Of a DNA stretch of 64,000 nucleotides, positions 45,124 through 53,571 are shown in pieces. This DNA comes from DSSM01 sp964484125. Lineage in GTDB: Bacteria; Bacteroidota; Ignavibacteria; Tepidaquicellales; Tepidaquicellaceae. Positions within the stretch are counted from its first letter, which is position 1. Each line of letters starts with the position of its first letter. Position numbers and translations under genes: made by a program. The stretch lies in NCBI GenBank assembly GCA_964484125.1, contig CAZAEK010000006.1:67244-131243 (forward strand). Direction: 5' to 3'. The notes beneath the pieces are model-generated. The model did not search any database. It was not told the origin of the DNA and saw only the letters and a list, made by a program, of their open reading frames with translations.

Positions 45124-48096
45124 ATGAAAAAAATATTCTTTATTCTTTTATTTATTTTGTTGGTATTTTCAGGGGCTAAATCTCAGACACTTATTCAGAC
45201 CTATAATTTCCCTTATGCAAATTCATATAATTATTTCTGGGGGATTACGATTGTTAACGATTCATTCTGGATTGCTTCTGATTATAACGGTACGGGCTAT
45301 CCATTATCATATATTTATAAAGTTACAAAGCAAGGCGTTATTGCAGATAGCTTCCAGACTCCTTTTACATTTAATCATGGTCTTGCGTGGGATGGAACTG
45401 GATTCTGGGTGGCTGAAGATTACAGAACTTCAGGAGGACGGCTTTATAAAATAAGCAGAACAGGACAAAGAATTGACAGCATCTATACGGGCACTTATGC
45501 AGCAGGTATTGGTGGAATTGCACTCGATGGAAATAATCTCTGGTTTGCAGTTTACTCTCCAGATTTTACATCATATCCGAATGCTTATGCATATAAAATT
45601 AATCTCTCGACAAAACAACTCGTTGATACTATTCCATTAAGAGGCAGACAGGTTCAGGGAATAGCAATTAAAGGCGATACTATTTTTTATGTGAATGACG
45701 GATTCCACGGAGAACCCGAAAGAATTTATGCATATAGAGATGCAGTTGGTGATACTCTTTTCTCATTCCCTGTCCCGGATCCTGATGGCGATTGCGATCC
45801 ACGCGGGATGTATTGGGACGGTTCACATTTATATCTAATAGCTTACAGAATAGGAAATAATATTGCTGCATACAGAACTCTATACAAATATACAATAACT
45901 GGTGAAGGCAGTCCTGTAATTCAAACAACTCCAACTACAATTAACTTCGGAAATGTTATAGTTGGTACTACTGCAAGTCAGACCCTTGCAGTCAGCAATA
46001 TCGGCACTGCTAAATTAATCATAACCGGAAAAAATATAACAAGTCCAAGGTTTGGAATTACGCCGAATAATGTTCCGGACACGCTCAATCCGGGTCAGAC
46101 TAAAAATTATACTGTTACATTTAATCCTAATGTATATGATACTCTGACCGCATTCCTACAGTTACAAAGTAATGATGCAGGCACTCCAACAAAAATTGTA
46201 ACACTGAAAGGAAAAGGTGTTTACAGCGGAGCATATATTAATCTTTCGGCAAGCTTATTTGATTATCAGCAAAGGAGGACCGGCTCATTATGCGGATATA
46301 TATTTACAGTTACAAATCAGGGATCTTCACCGCTTACAATAAACTCTATGACATTTACAACTCCAAGATACCGTATAGATACAGTCGGACTGACTTTCCC
46401 GGTTACAATTGATACACAAAAAACGAAAAGTTTCAGAATCTGGTTTAACCCAAATTCAGCAGCTACTTTTGCAGACTCACTGACAATTGCATCGAACGCA
46501 GTGAATCTGCCTCTTGCAAGATTACGGGTAACAGGTACAGGCCAGGTAATACAACCCGTACTTGGCAATCAGATGTGGCAGGGGAATATTCCTGATAATC
46601 CTTATACAAGTTATGACGACCCCCAGCCAATCAGCATTAAGCAAATAGCAGATGTAAACGGAGATGGAGTTAACGATATAGTAGTTGCTTCCGGTAATTA
46701 CCTTACAACATGTTTCAACGGAAATTCATCAGTAACAGCTGATATATTATGGACGTTCAACACTGGCTATGATAATAATAACACAGGCAGTGTTGTATGG
46801 AAAGACGGAATGCAAATCAGAGATGATGTTGATGGAGACGGAATTCAGGATGTGGTAATAGGATGCGGAGGTGGAAACGAAATGGTTTATACTATTTCAG
46901 GAAGGACAGGTATGAAGATATGGGGTTTTGGAGATTCAATCTCTTACTCTGACGGCGATATTGAAGGAATCAGGGTTGATAAAGATTACAACGGCGACGG
47001 AATAAAAGATGTACTTGCATCAGCTAGCGGAACGGGAAGTAATCCTCCGGGAAGGCACGCCGCAATTTGTATTAACGGACTTACAGGTCAGCAGATTTTT
47101 ATTTCTACACAAAGTTCCGCTTTCACGGGTGATATTCAGACAACTCAATTCGGCGGAGCTATCGGTACTGGTAATAACGGCGGTCCTTATACAGTAAGCG
47201 GTTTTGATAATCTCGGAAGCAATGTCTGGAGTTATACAACTGGCAGTAAAGTCTGGAGCTTAAAACTCTTCCCTACCATAAATGCAGATACAGTAAAGGA
47301 ACTTATCGGATTACAGGGATTTTCCGGTGGTGTATTTTGCATTGCCTCAAATAACGGACAGATGCTATGGACAAAAGGGCTTGGTTCAAGCAACAACGGA
47401 ACAATTGAAATGCTTGATGACCTCGATTCAAACGGCTCTCCTGATTTTACCCTTTCCGGACCTCAAATCATCAGCAGGGTTGACAGTAAAACAAGCAACG
47501 TACTCTGGTCTTATGCTCCCGGCGCTTCATACATTAGAGATATTACTCCAATTAGTGATATAGACGGAGACGGATGGCTCGATATTGTTGCAGGGATGCA
47601 AGACCCCGGAAAAGTTTTAGTGATGAGCGGAAAAACCGGTATTGTAAGATTCACCTATGAATTCGGTTCAGGTAATAATTCTCACAGGGCAGATAGAGTT
47701 TCTGCATTAAACAGCATTGACGGTAACTCAACTTCTGAATTTGTTGCATGCGAACGACCCGGAAGAATCATTATGTTCAACGGAGGACCAAATAATCCAA
47801 TCGGTATTTCACAAATCGGAACATCAATTCCAGAAACTTATGCGCTCGAACAAAACTATCCGAATCCGTTTAACCCGTCAACAAACATAAAATTTCAGAT
47901 TCCAAACTCTGCAATAGTCTCACTAAAAATTTACGACATCCTCGGCAAAGAAGTACAAACCCTCGTAAACGAATATAAACAACCGGGAACCTACGAAATC
48001 ACTTTCGAAGCATCCAATCTCACAAGCGGAGTATATTTCTACAAACTCACCGCCGGTGATTTCTCAGACACAAAACGTATGATACTATTAAAATAA
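45124..48096 (+). CDS. T9SS-exported protein with choice-of-anchor D and FG-GAP-type repeats
   Basis: 990 residues with a signal peptide (KIFFILLFILLVFSGAKSQ). Residues about 25-260 form a propeller-like region. About 265-480 hold two Ig-like domains of the choice-of-anchor D type (INFGNVIVGTTASQTLAVSNIG, then LCGYIFTVTNQGSSPLTI). About 500-890 carry repeats with calcium-binding DVNGDGVNDIVV, DVDGDGIQDVVI, DYNGDGIKDVLA and DIDGDGWLDIVA motifs, as in FG-GAP/VCBS propellers. The end is a T9SS sorting domain (LEQNYPNPFNPSTNI ... SGVYFYKLTAG ... KRMILLK). Probably a large surface protein; ligand unknown. Confidence 0.88.
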   Translation: MKKIFFILLFILLVFSGAKSQTLIQTYNFPYANSYNYFWGITIVNDSFWIASDYNGTGYPLSYIYKVTKQGVIADSFQTPFTFNHGLAWDGTGFWVAEDYRTSGGRLYKISRTGQRIDSIYTGTYAAGIGGIALDGNNLWFAVYSPDFTSYPNAYAYKINLSTKQLVDTIPLRGRQVQGIAIKGDTIFYVNDGFHGEPERIYAYRDAVGDTLFSFPVPDPDGDCDPRGMYWDGSHLYLIAYRIGNNIAAYRTLYKYTITGEGSPVIQTTPTTINFGNVIVGTTASQTLAVSNIGTAKLIITGKNITSPRFGITPNNVPDTLNPGQTKNYTVTFNPNVYDTLTAFLQLQSNDAGTPTKIVTLKGKGVYSGAYINLSASLFDYQQRRTGSLCGYIFTVTNQGSSPLTINSMTFTTPRYRIDTVGLTFPVTIDTQKTKSFRIWFNPNSAATFADSLTIASNAVNLPLARLRVTGTGQVIQPVLGNQMWQGNIPDNPYTSYDDPQPISIKQIADVNGDGVNDIVVASGNYLTTCFNGNSSVTADILWTFNTGYDNNNTGSVVWKDGMQIRDDVDGDGIQDVVIGCGGGNEMVYTISGRTGMKIWGFGDSISYSDGDIEGIRVDKDYNGDGIKDVLASASGTGSNPPGRHAAICINGLTGQQIFISTQSSAFTGDIQTTQFGGAIGTGNNGGPYTVSGFDNLGSNVWSYTTGSKVWSLKLFPTINADTVKELIGLQGFSGGVFCIASNNGQMLWTKGLGSSNNGTIEMLDDLDSNGSPDFTLSGPQIISRVDSKTSNVLWSYAPGASYIRDITPISDIDGDGWLDIVAGMQDPGKVLVMSGKTGIVRFTYEFGSGNNSHRADRVSALNSIDGNSTSEFVACERPGRIIMFNGGPNNPIGISQIGTSIPETYALEQNYPNPFNPSTNIKFQIPNSAIVSLKIYDILGKEVQTLVNEYKQPGTYEITFEASNLTSGVYFYKLTAGDFSDTKRMILLK

Positions 48097-48104
48097 ATTT
48101 TAAT

Positions 48105-48140
48105 TTTCTCCTTCCCAGGCGTGAACCTGGGAAGGAGAAA
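48105..48140. repeat. 15-bp perfect hairpin after the T9SS gene
   Basis: TTTCTCCTTCCCAGG and CCTGGGAAGGAGAAA pair fully around the loop CGTGAA, starting 8 bases past the stop at 48096. No T tract follows on the plus strand, so it is not a textbook terminator. The TTCCCAGG..CCTGGGAA core resembles a palindrome I recall as dispersed in many unrelated genomes. Confidence 0.7.
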
Positions 48141-48148
48141 GAATTAAA

Positions 48149-48497
48149 CAACCCAGCTACAAACATAAGACCCCTAACGGGGTCAAAAAAAATNNNNNNN
48201 NNNNNNNNNNNNNNNNNNNNNNNNNNNNNNNNNNNNNNNNNNNNNNNNNNNNNNNNNNNNNNNNNNNNNNNNNNNNNNNNNNNNNNNNNNNNNAATTAAA
48301 CAACCCAGCTACAAACATAAGACCCCTAACGGGGTCAAAAAAAATAAAACAACCCAGCTACAAACATAAGACCCCTAACGGGGTCAAAAAAAATAAAACA
48401 ACCCAGCTACAAACATAAGACCCCTAACGGGGTCAAAAAATATATAAATATCTATTTTACTACGTTCTTTGACTCCGTAGGAGTCAAAGGTTTGTAG
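48149..48497. repeat. Palindromic repeat cluster C with 49-bp tandem array, interrupted by gap
   Basis: Copies of CTACAAACATAA-GACCCC-TAAC-GGGGTC in units starting at 48149, 48301, 48350 and 48399. The last three have a period of exactly 49 with near-identical spacers (AAAAAAAATAAAACAACCCAG). The first copy is cut off by the N run, so the true copy number is unknown. A single right-facing element (GACTCC-GTA-GGAGTC then AAAGGTTTGTAG) closes the cluster at 48471. It lies between two convergent genes. Confidence 0.9.
48194..48293. other. Assembly gap of exactly 100 N
   Basis: One hundred N residues in a row, a standard scaffolding placeholder. The same repeat unit is found on both sides, so the join lies inside the tandem array and the real length is not known. 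Confidence 0.99.
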
Positions 48498-48512
48498 AAT
48501 AAGAAAATTGCT

Positions 48513-48971
48513 TCACTTCAATCCGTATATCCTTAGGTTTTTCACCTTCAAATGAAATAACTGCCCCGTGCAAACACTCGAAAATAATTTCATCCTGAAA
48601 TAGTACTTATCTTTATTTCCAGGTGAATTGACTACAATTGCATTATTCCCGTTTATTCCTTCCAAACCCTCTGCACTTAGAATCTTTACCGCTGTATCCG
48701 CTCTTACGTAATGCATACTTATCTCAGACCTGTCTCCGTCTGTGAATCTCTCCATCTCGAATTTCAACTTATTGTATTCACGTAAATCCATTGTATCTAA
48801 TATCACAGTCCTGATTAAAAATGTTGAACATGTTCCGACAATACTATCAACCAGTCCGTTTTGTTGATATAAAAGTGTTTCAGATAAATTTGATTCGCTG
48901 CTTCCGGTAGGACTTTCAGAGCAGGAATAAAATACTACCGATAATAATATTAAAACTATTAATTTCTTCAT
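48513..48971 (-). CDS. Small lipoprotein (paralogue of the one at 14434)
   Basis: 154 residues with a lipoprotein signal ending VVFYSCSES, lipidated Cys near residue 17. The rest matches the 14434-14898 lipoprotein in length and layout: NGLVDSIVGTCSTFL, a central YNKLKFEMERFTDGDRSEI and a last strand LKVKNLRIYGLK. Three cysteines in the mature part may form a disulfide. No named family and no function known. It is preceded on its own side by a copy of the dispersed 20-base repeat and followed by repeat cluster C, 15 bases past its stop. Confidence 0.72.
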   Translation of the reverse strand: MKKLIVLILLSVVFYSCSESPTGSSESNLSETLLYQQNGLVDSIVGTCSTFLIRTVILDTMDLREYNKLKFEMERFTDGDRSEISMHYVRADTAVKILSAEGLEGINGNNAIVVNSPGNKDKYYFRMKLFSSVCTGQLFHLKVKNLRIYGLK

Positions 48972-49033
48972 AGATATATAAACAATATTGCCAAAATAAA
49001 AGTTTTTAAAATAAAAGCCGGAAAAATCCTTCT

Positions 49034-49053
49034 AATCTGCGTCATCTGTGTTC
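49034..49053 (+). repeat. Dispersed 20-base repeat, copy 2
   Basis: AATCTGCGTCATCTGTGTTC, two bases different from copy 3 at 59388. It lies between the lipoprotein gene start and the peptidase terminator. Confidence 0.65.
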
Positions 49054-49086
49054 AAAAGTTCTTGCTCTTTCACCCTCAATAATGCA

Positions 49087-49123
49087 AAAAAAAGGCAGCT
49101 TCGCCTTCGCAAAGCCGCCTTTT
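49087..49123 (-). terminator. Intrinsic terminator of the M24 peptidase gene
   Basis: AAAAGGC-A-GCTT pairs with AAGC-C-GCCTTTT (one mismatch) across a 10-base loop. On the minus strand the stem ends in eight T. It lies about 18 bases past the peptidase stop at 49141. Confidence 0.85.
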
Positions 49124-49140
49124 AGCGATGAAAAAACAAT

Positions 49141-50433
49141 CTATTTTGAATTCATTATTTCTTCGATTTCTTCGACTTCTCTCGGGATGTTTTTCATTAA
49201 ATCGAAATTTCCGTCTTCGGTTATTAAAATATCATTTTCTATTCTTATTCCTATTCCTTCTTCTCTGATATAAATTCCCGGCTCACATGTAAATACCATA
49301 CCCGGCTCGAGCTTTCTGTATGGGTCTCCGACGTCGTGAACATCAAGTCCTAAGAAGTGAGATACTCCGTGCATGAAATATTTCTTAAACGCCGGCCATG
49401 AAGGATTCTGATTTTTTATATCATCCATTGTCAGCAATCCAAGGTCAACAAGCTCTTTTTCAATATTCTGTTCTGACATCTTCTGCAAATCAAGTATCTG
49501 TACTCCCGGTTTCATTCCTGCCTGATGTTTTTTCATAACTCTCAGGACTGCATTGTAAACATCTTTTTGTCTTTTTGAATATTTTCCGTTTACCGGAATT
49601 GTTCTCGTCAAATCAGAATTGTAATTTGCATATCCTGCACCTACATCTATAAGTAGTAAATCGCCGTCTTTACAAACCTTGTCATTTTCAATGTAATGTA
49701 AAACACATGCACTTCCGCCTGAGGCAATTATAGGTGTATAATCTGCCATTGAAGCTCCACGCTTTATAAATTCGTGTGCAAATTCTGCTTCAACTTCATA
49801 TTCCATAACGCCGGGTTTCAGAAACTTTAATACACGTCTGAAACCATATTCCACAAGGTTACACGCTTCCTGCAATAGCTCGACTTCATAAGGGGATTTA
49901 ATTGCTCTGAGCTTATGCATAATTGGTGCCAATCTCTCATAATTATGCAATGGATATTCGTTAAGACATCTTTTTACAAATCTGGCATTCCTTGTTTCAA
50001 CTTCTATTACTGCTCTTTTATGTTCATTTGTTGCGAGATATACGTTTTCACATTCACACATAACTGTTCTGAATATTCTTTCAAATTCACTAAGCCAGTG
50101 TACTGTTTTTATACCTGTTACTTCTGTTGCTTCCTCTTTGTTCAGCTTTTTACCCTCCCATGTCATTATTGTATCATTCGTTTCCCTTACAAAGAGAACC
50201 TCTTTGTTATTTGAATCTTTTGCATCGGGAAATAATAATAATATTGTTTCTTCCTGGTCAACTCCAGTCAGCCAGAAAAGGTCGCTGTTTTGTCTGTACT
50301 TCATTGTCCCGTCTGAATTCGTCGGCATTATATCATTTGCATGAACAATAACAACTGAATTCGGTTTTAGCTCATTGAGTAGTTTCTCCCTGTTCTCAAT
50401 AAACAGTTTTTGGTTAATTTTCCTATATCTCAT
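49141..50433 (-). CDS. Xaa-Pro aminopeptidase (M24B)
   Basis: 430 residues. An N-terminal creatinase-like domain (residues about 1-165, with SVVIVHANDIMPTNSDGTMKY and FWLTGVDQEETILLLF) is followed by the pita-bread catalytic domain. Metal ligands are visible in DLLLIDVGAGYANYNSDLTRT (two Asp), KYFMHGVSHFLGLDVHDVG (His), VFTCEPGIYI (Glu) and GIRIENDILIT (Glu). It should remove an N-terminal residue before proline. The Prolyl-site motif and length fit PepP-type enzymes. The gene stands alone, with its own terminator. Confidence 0.93.
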   Translation of the reverse strand: MRYRKINQKLFIENREKLLNELKPNSVVIVHANDIMPTNSDGTMKYRQNSDLFWLTGVDQEETILLLFPDAKDSNNKEVLFVRETNDTIMTWEGKKLNKEEATEVTGIKTVHWLSEFERIFRTVMCECENVYLATNEHKRAVIEVETRNARFVKRCLNEYPLHNYERLAPIMHKLRAIKSPYEVELLQEACNLVEYGFRRVLKFLKPGVMEYEVEAEFAHEFIKRGASMADYTPIIASGGSACVLHYIENDKVCKDGDLLLIDVGAGYANYNSDLTRTIPVNGKYSKRQKDVYNAVLRVMKKHQAGMKPGVQILDLQKMSEQNIEKELVDLGLLTMDDIKNQNPSWPAFKKYFMHGVSHFLGLDVHDVGDPYRKLEPGMVFTCEPGIYIREEGIGIRIENDILITEDGNFDLMKNIPREVEEIEEIMNSK

Positions 50434-50554
50434 CGCAATTGTGGTTAATTAATGAATATTTCAGTAAGTTAATAAAAAAAATAAATTGTAACAATGTTAT
50501 ATTTAGTATTTTTTAATCTTGATAAGAATTGCTGATTTCAATATTTTAAATGCA

Positions 50555-51187
50555 ATGGAACTCTTAAAAAAGTTTTTACAGGATGAATTAAATCTTGATT
50601 CTGAAATATTTTTCTCAAAATTCAGGGATTATTCGGATTATCTGCTTGAGTGGAATAAAAAAATTAATCTGGTTTCGAGAAAGCTTGATTCAATAGTTCC
50701 AAATATTCTGACCTCAGTTTATTTTCTGAAAAAATTTCCTCTGAAAGGTAATGAAAATATTTTTGATATAGGAACTGGAGGCGGTTTTCCCGGAATACCT
50801 CTTAAGATTTTATATCCTCATACCAGCGTAACCCTGAATGATTCTATTGGTAAAAAAATTCTTGCTGTTGATGATATCATTTCAAAGCTTAATTTAAGAG
50901 GTGTTAAAGCCATAACAGGCAGGGCAGAGGAGCTTGCAAAAGATGAGAGATATAAAAAAAAATATGATATAGTAATTTCCAAAGCAGTTGCTGATATTGA
51001 TAAACTATGGCAATGGGGGAGTGGTTTACTTAAACGTGATGGGAAAATGTTATTTCTCAAAGGTGGTGATTTAAGTAAAGAGATAAATGCATTTGAAAAA
51101 AGATTCCCCGGAACAAAATATACACTGATTGATTTCCCATTTCCGGAAGAATATAAAATCGAGGATAAAAAATTAATTATAATATGA
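50555..51187 (+). CDS. rsmG: 16S rRNA (guanine527-N7)-methyltransferase
   Basis: 210 residues from the ATG at 50555 (MELLKKFLQDELNLD). A TTG 36 bases upstream is in frame but less likely. The SAM-binding motif is IFDIGTGGGFPGIPLKI, preceded by LEWNKKINLVSR and followed by TGRAEEL and DIVISKAVADIDKLW, all characteristic of RsmG/GidB. It methylates G527 in the 530 loop of 16S rRNA; loss is linked to low-level streptomycin resistance in other bacteria. Its stop overlaps the next ATG (ATGA). Confidence 0.94.
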   Translation: MELLKKFLQDELNLDSEIFFSKFRDYSDYLLEWNKKINLVSRKLDSIVPNILTSVYFLKKFPLKGNENIFDIGTGGGFPGIPLKILYPHTSVTLNDSIGKKILAVDDIISKLNLRGVKAITGRAEELAKDERYKKKYDIVISKAVADIDKLWQWGSGLLKRDGKMLFLKGGDLSKEINAFEKRFPGTKYTLIDFPFPEEYKIEDKKLIII

Positions 51188-53568
51188 ATTTAAGAATCGC
51201 TTCAAATAAGTTAGTAACTGTTTTTCTTTTTTCTCTTTTTCCCCTGATTGTATTTTCCCAGACCTATAGGGTTAGCGGAACAGTTAAGGATACGAAGTTT
51301 GGCGAAGGAATTCCTTTTGCTAATGTTAAAGTAACAGACACAGCATACGGAACCGTTACGGATTCAAAAGGCAATTATGTCCTCTATTTGCCGGATGGTG
51401 AATACAAAATTTCTTTCTCGAATATAGGATATTTCTCTGCAGAAAAGCTTATTACTGTAAAAGGTGAAAATATTAAACTTGACGTTGAACTCGAAAGAGG
51501 AGGCATTTATACTGAAGAAATTGAAGTTCTTGGCGAAGACCCTGCTTATGATATAATAAGAAAATCCATTCAGTATAAAAAGAAATTCAAAGCAGATTTA
51601 GTTCAGTTCGATTACGATGCATTTACAAAATACGTTATCCGTTCCAATATTGCAGGAAAAGATTCACTCACAGAAAGAGATAAACTACCTATTTTCGGAA
51701 TTCTCGAATCTGAAACGAAAGGATATTTTAAATCGCCTGATGAAGAGAAGCAGATTGTAAAATCTAAAAAAGAAACTGCAAATATCACAAGGGGATTTGC
51801 GATTCCTTTTATTGTTAATTTTTATGACGAAAAAATTGAAATAGGGGAATTAAAAATCCCTGGACCGGTCAGTGATAATGCATTTGATAATTATGAATAC
51901 AAACTTAAAGGTTATACTTCTCTTGATTCCCTGAAAATTTTCAAAATTCAGGTTATTAATAAATCTGATATAACCCCTCAGTTCAGAGGAATGGTTTATA
52001 TTATTGACAGTATCTATGCTTTAAAAAAAGTTGACCTGCTGACAAATGATGCCGGTGTATTAAGAGGACTCGACTCAATTCGGTTTGTTCAGAAATTCAG
52101 CGAATTCAAAGATAAAAAAGAGAAAAACTTCTGGCTTCCTGCTGATATTCAGATATATGCTGATGGTGCATTTGCAGGAATTTTAAAAATTCAGGCAGAA
52201 GTATATACTGTGGTTTCAGATTACAATATCAATGAAAAATTTCCTACAGGTATATTCGATGAATTTATAGTTAAAGTAATGCCTGATGCAGCAGAGAAAG
52301 ATTCACTCTACTGGGCTGATAAGCAGGCAATCAGGAATTCAGAAGAGGAGCTTAGGGCTTACAGTAAAATCAGAAAAGATTCAAAAGATAAGGAAAAGGG
52401 GATTTATCTTGGAATAAACGGGACTATTAATATTGGCAAAGATATTTATTCAAATTTCCCGGAATATTACAGGTTCAACAAGGTTGAAGGCCATACTCTG
52501 CAATTCAACCTGAATTACGGGAAACAACTTTCCAGATTAAAATTGTTTTCAAAAATTTCCTACGGATTTTCGGATAAGAAAACAAAATTTAATATCGGCG
52601 GGAGACTTGATTTATTAAATGACAGGAGCTTTTCTATAGAAGGAAATACATTCCAGAAGTTAATGACCTTGTATAAAGAGAGAAGCTGGCTCTCATGGGC
52701 ACAGACTGCCGCTGAATGCTGGCTTTTAAAAAGAGATGAATACTCGTACTATTATCAGACCGGTTTTAATATTAATTTTAAAAAATCAATTATACCTCAG
52801 TTGAGTTTAGGGCTTGAATACGGGCAGATTAAATCTGAAAATGCTTTTACAAATACCGATTTCAGCTTATTCAACAGAGGTGATAAATATACTGATACAT
52901 ATCCTGTCAATGAATCTTTCAGTTCATTTCTGAAATCATCAATCCGAATTGATTTGAATAAATACAGGGCAATAGATTGGGGAGATGGCGAGATTTCAAG
53001 ATTCCCTGTAACTGAATTTCCGGTTATTGATTTTGAGTTTTCAAATTCAGGAAAATATCTTAACAGCAATTTTGAAAATAAAAAATATTCTGCAACACTC
53101 AGGGGAGAAAACAGTTTTCATCCGTTTATAAATCTACGGTATAAGTTCGGAGCATTCCATTACATTGGTCAGGTGCCCTTGCAGGAACTGGGTTTTTTTG
53201 ATATTGAGTCTTTTTCAGGCGGGAAAGCACTCAGCTTTGTTACTATGAACTATTCTGAGTTTGCAGGAGATAAGGGATACTTTGTAAATATTGAAAACGA
53301 TTTCGGCAGATTTCCTTTTGGTAATATTTCTTTCTTAAAAAATATTTCATTTGCCGCTTTTTTTAATGCAGGCAGACTTGAACTATCAGATGGAAATAAA
53401 TCTCTTTCTCCTTATAAAGAGATAAAATCCACTGAAGGTTTTTTTACTGAAGCCGGTATTTCTTTCGGAAGAATTTTTGAGCTGTTGAAATTAAGTTTAG
53501 GTTGGAGACTGAATAATTATAATGAAGGAAATAATTTTAAAGTAATTTTAAGTGTGGATAATTTTTAA
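51184..53568 (+). CDS. DUF5686 / carboxypeptidase-regulatory-like outer-membrane protein
   Basis: 794 residues with a signal peptide (LVTVFLFSLFPLIVFSQ). Residues about 25-110 are a carboxypeptidase regulatory-like domain (YRVSGTVKDTKFGEGIPFANVKV through NIGYFSAEKLITV). The rest, starting DPAYDIIRKSIQYKKKFKAD, is DUF5686, and the second half has alternating aromatic beta strands with a C-terminal strand ending FKVILSVDNF, as expected for an outer-membrane barrel. No TonB box or plug seen, so transport is not shown. It overlaps rsmG by 4 bases and converges on the CHASE4 kinase with 3 bases between stops. Confidence 0.86.
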   Translation: MNLRIASNKLVTVFLFSLFPLIVFSQTYRVSGTVKDTKFGEGIPFANVKVTDTAYGTVTDSKGNYVLYLPDGEYKISFSNIGYFSAEKLITVKGENIKLDVELERGGIYTEEIEVLGEDPAYDIIRKSIQYKKKFKADLVQFDYDAFTKYVIRSNIAGKDSLTERDKLPIFGILESETKGYFKSPDEEKQIVKSKKETANITRGFAIPFIVNFYDEKIEIGELKIPGPVSDNAFDNYEYKLKGYTSLDSLKIFKIQVINKSDITPQFRGMVYIIDSIYALKKVDLLTNDAGVLRGLDSIRFVQKFSEFKDKKEKNFWLPADIQIYADGAFAGILKIQAEVYTVVSDYNINEKFPTGIFDEFIVKVMPDAAEKDSLYWADKQAIRNSEEELRAYSKIRKDSKDKEKGIYLGINGTINIGKDIYSNFPEYYRFNKVEGHTLQFNLNYGKQLSRLKLFSKISYGFSDKKTKFNIGGRLDLLNDRSFSIEGNTFQKLMTLYKERSWLSWAQTAAECWLLKRDEYSYYYQTGFNINFKKSIIPQLSLGLEYGQIKSENAFTNTDFSLFNRGDKYTDTYPVNESFSSFLKSSIRIDLNKYRAIDWGDGEISRFPVTEFPVIDFEFSNSGKYLNSNFENKKYSATLRGENSFHPFINLRYKFGAFHYIGQVPLQELGFFDIESFSGGKALSFVTMNYSEFAGDKGYFVNIENDFGRFPFGNISFLKNISFAAFFNAGRLELSDGNKSLSPYKEIKSTEGFFTEAGISFGRIFELLKLSLGWRLNNYNEGNNFKVILSVDNF

Positions 53569-53571
53569 AAA

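Noticed and set aside
50519..50554. TTG start 12 codons upstream of rsmG
   Set aside because: The ATG at 50555 gives the usual N-terminus of the family; the extension has no support.
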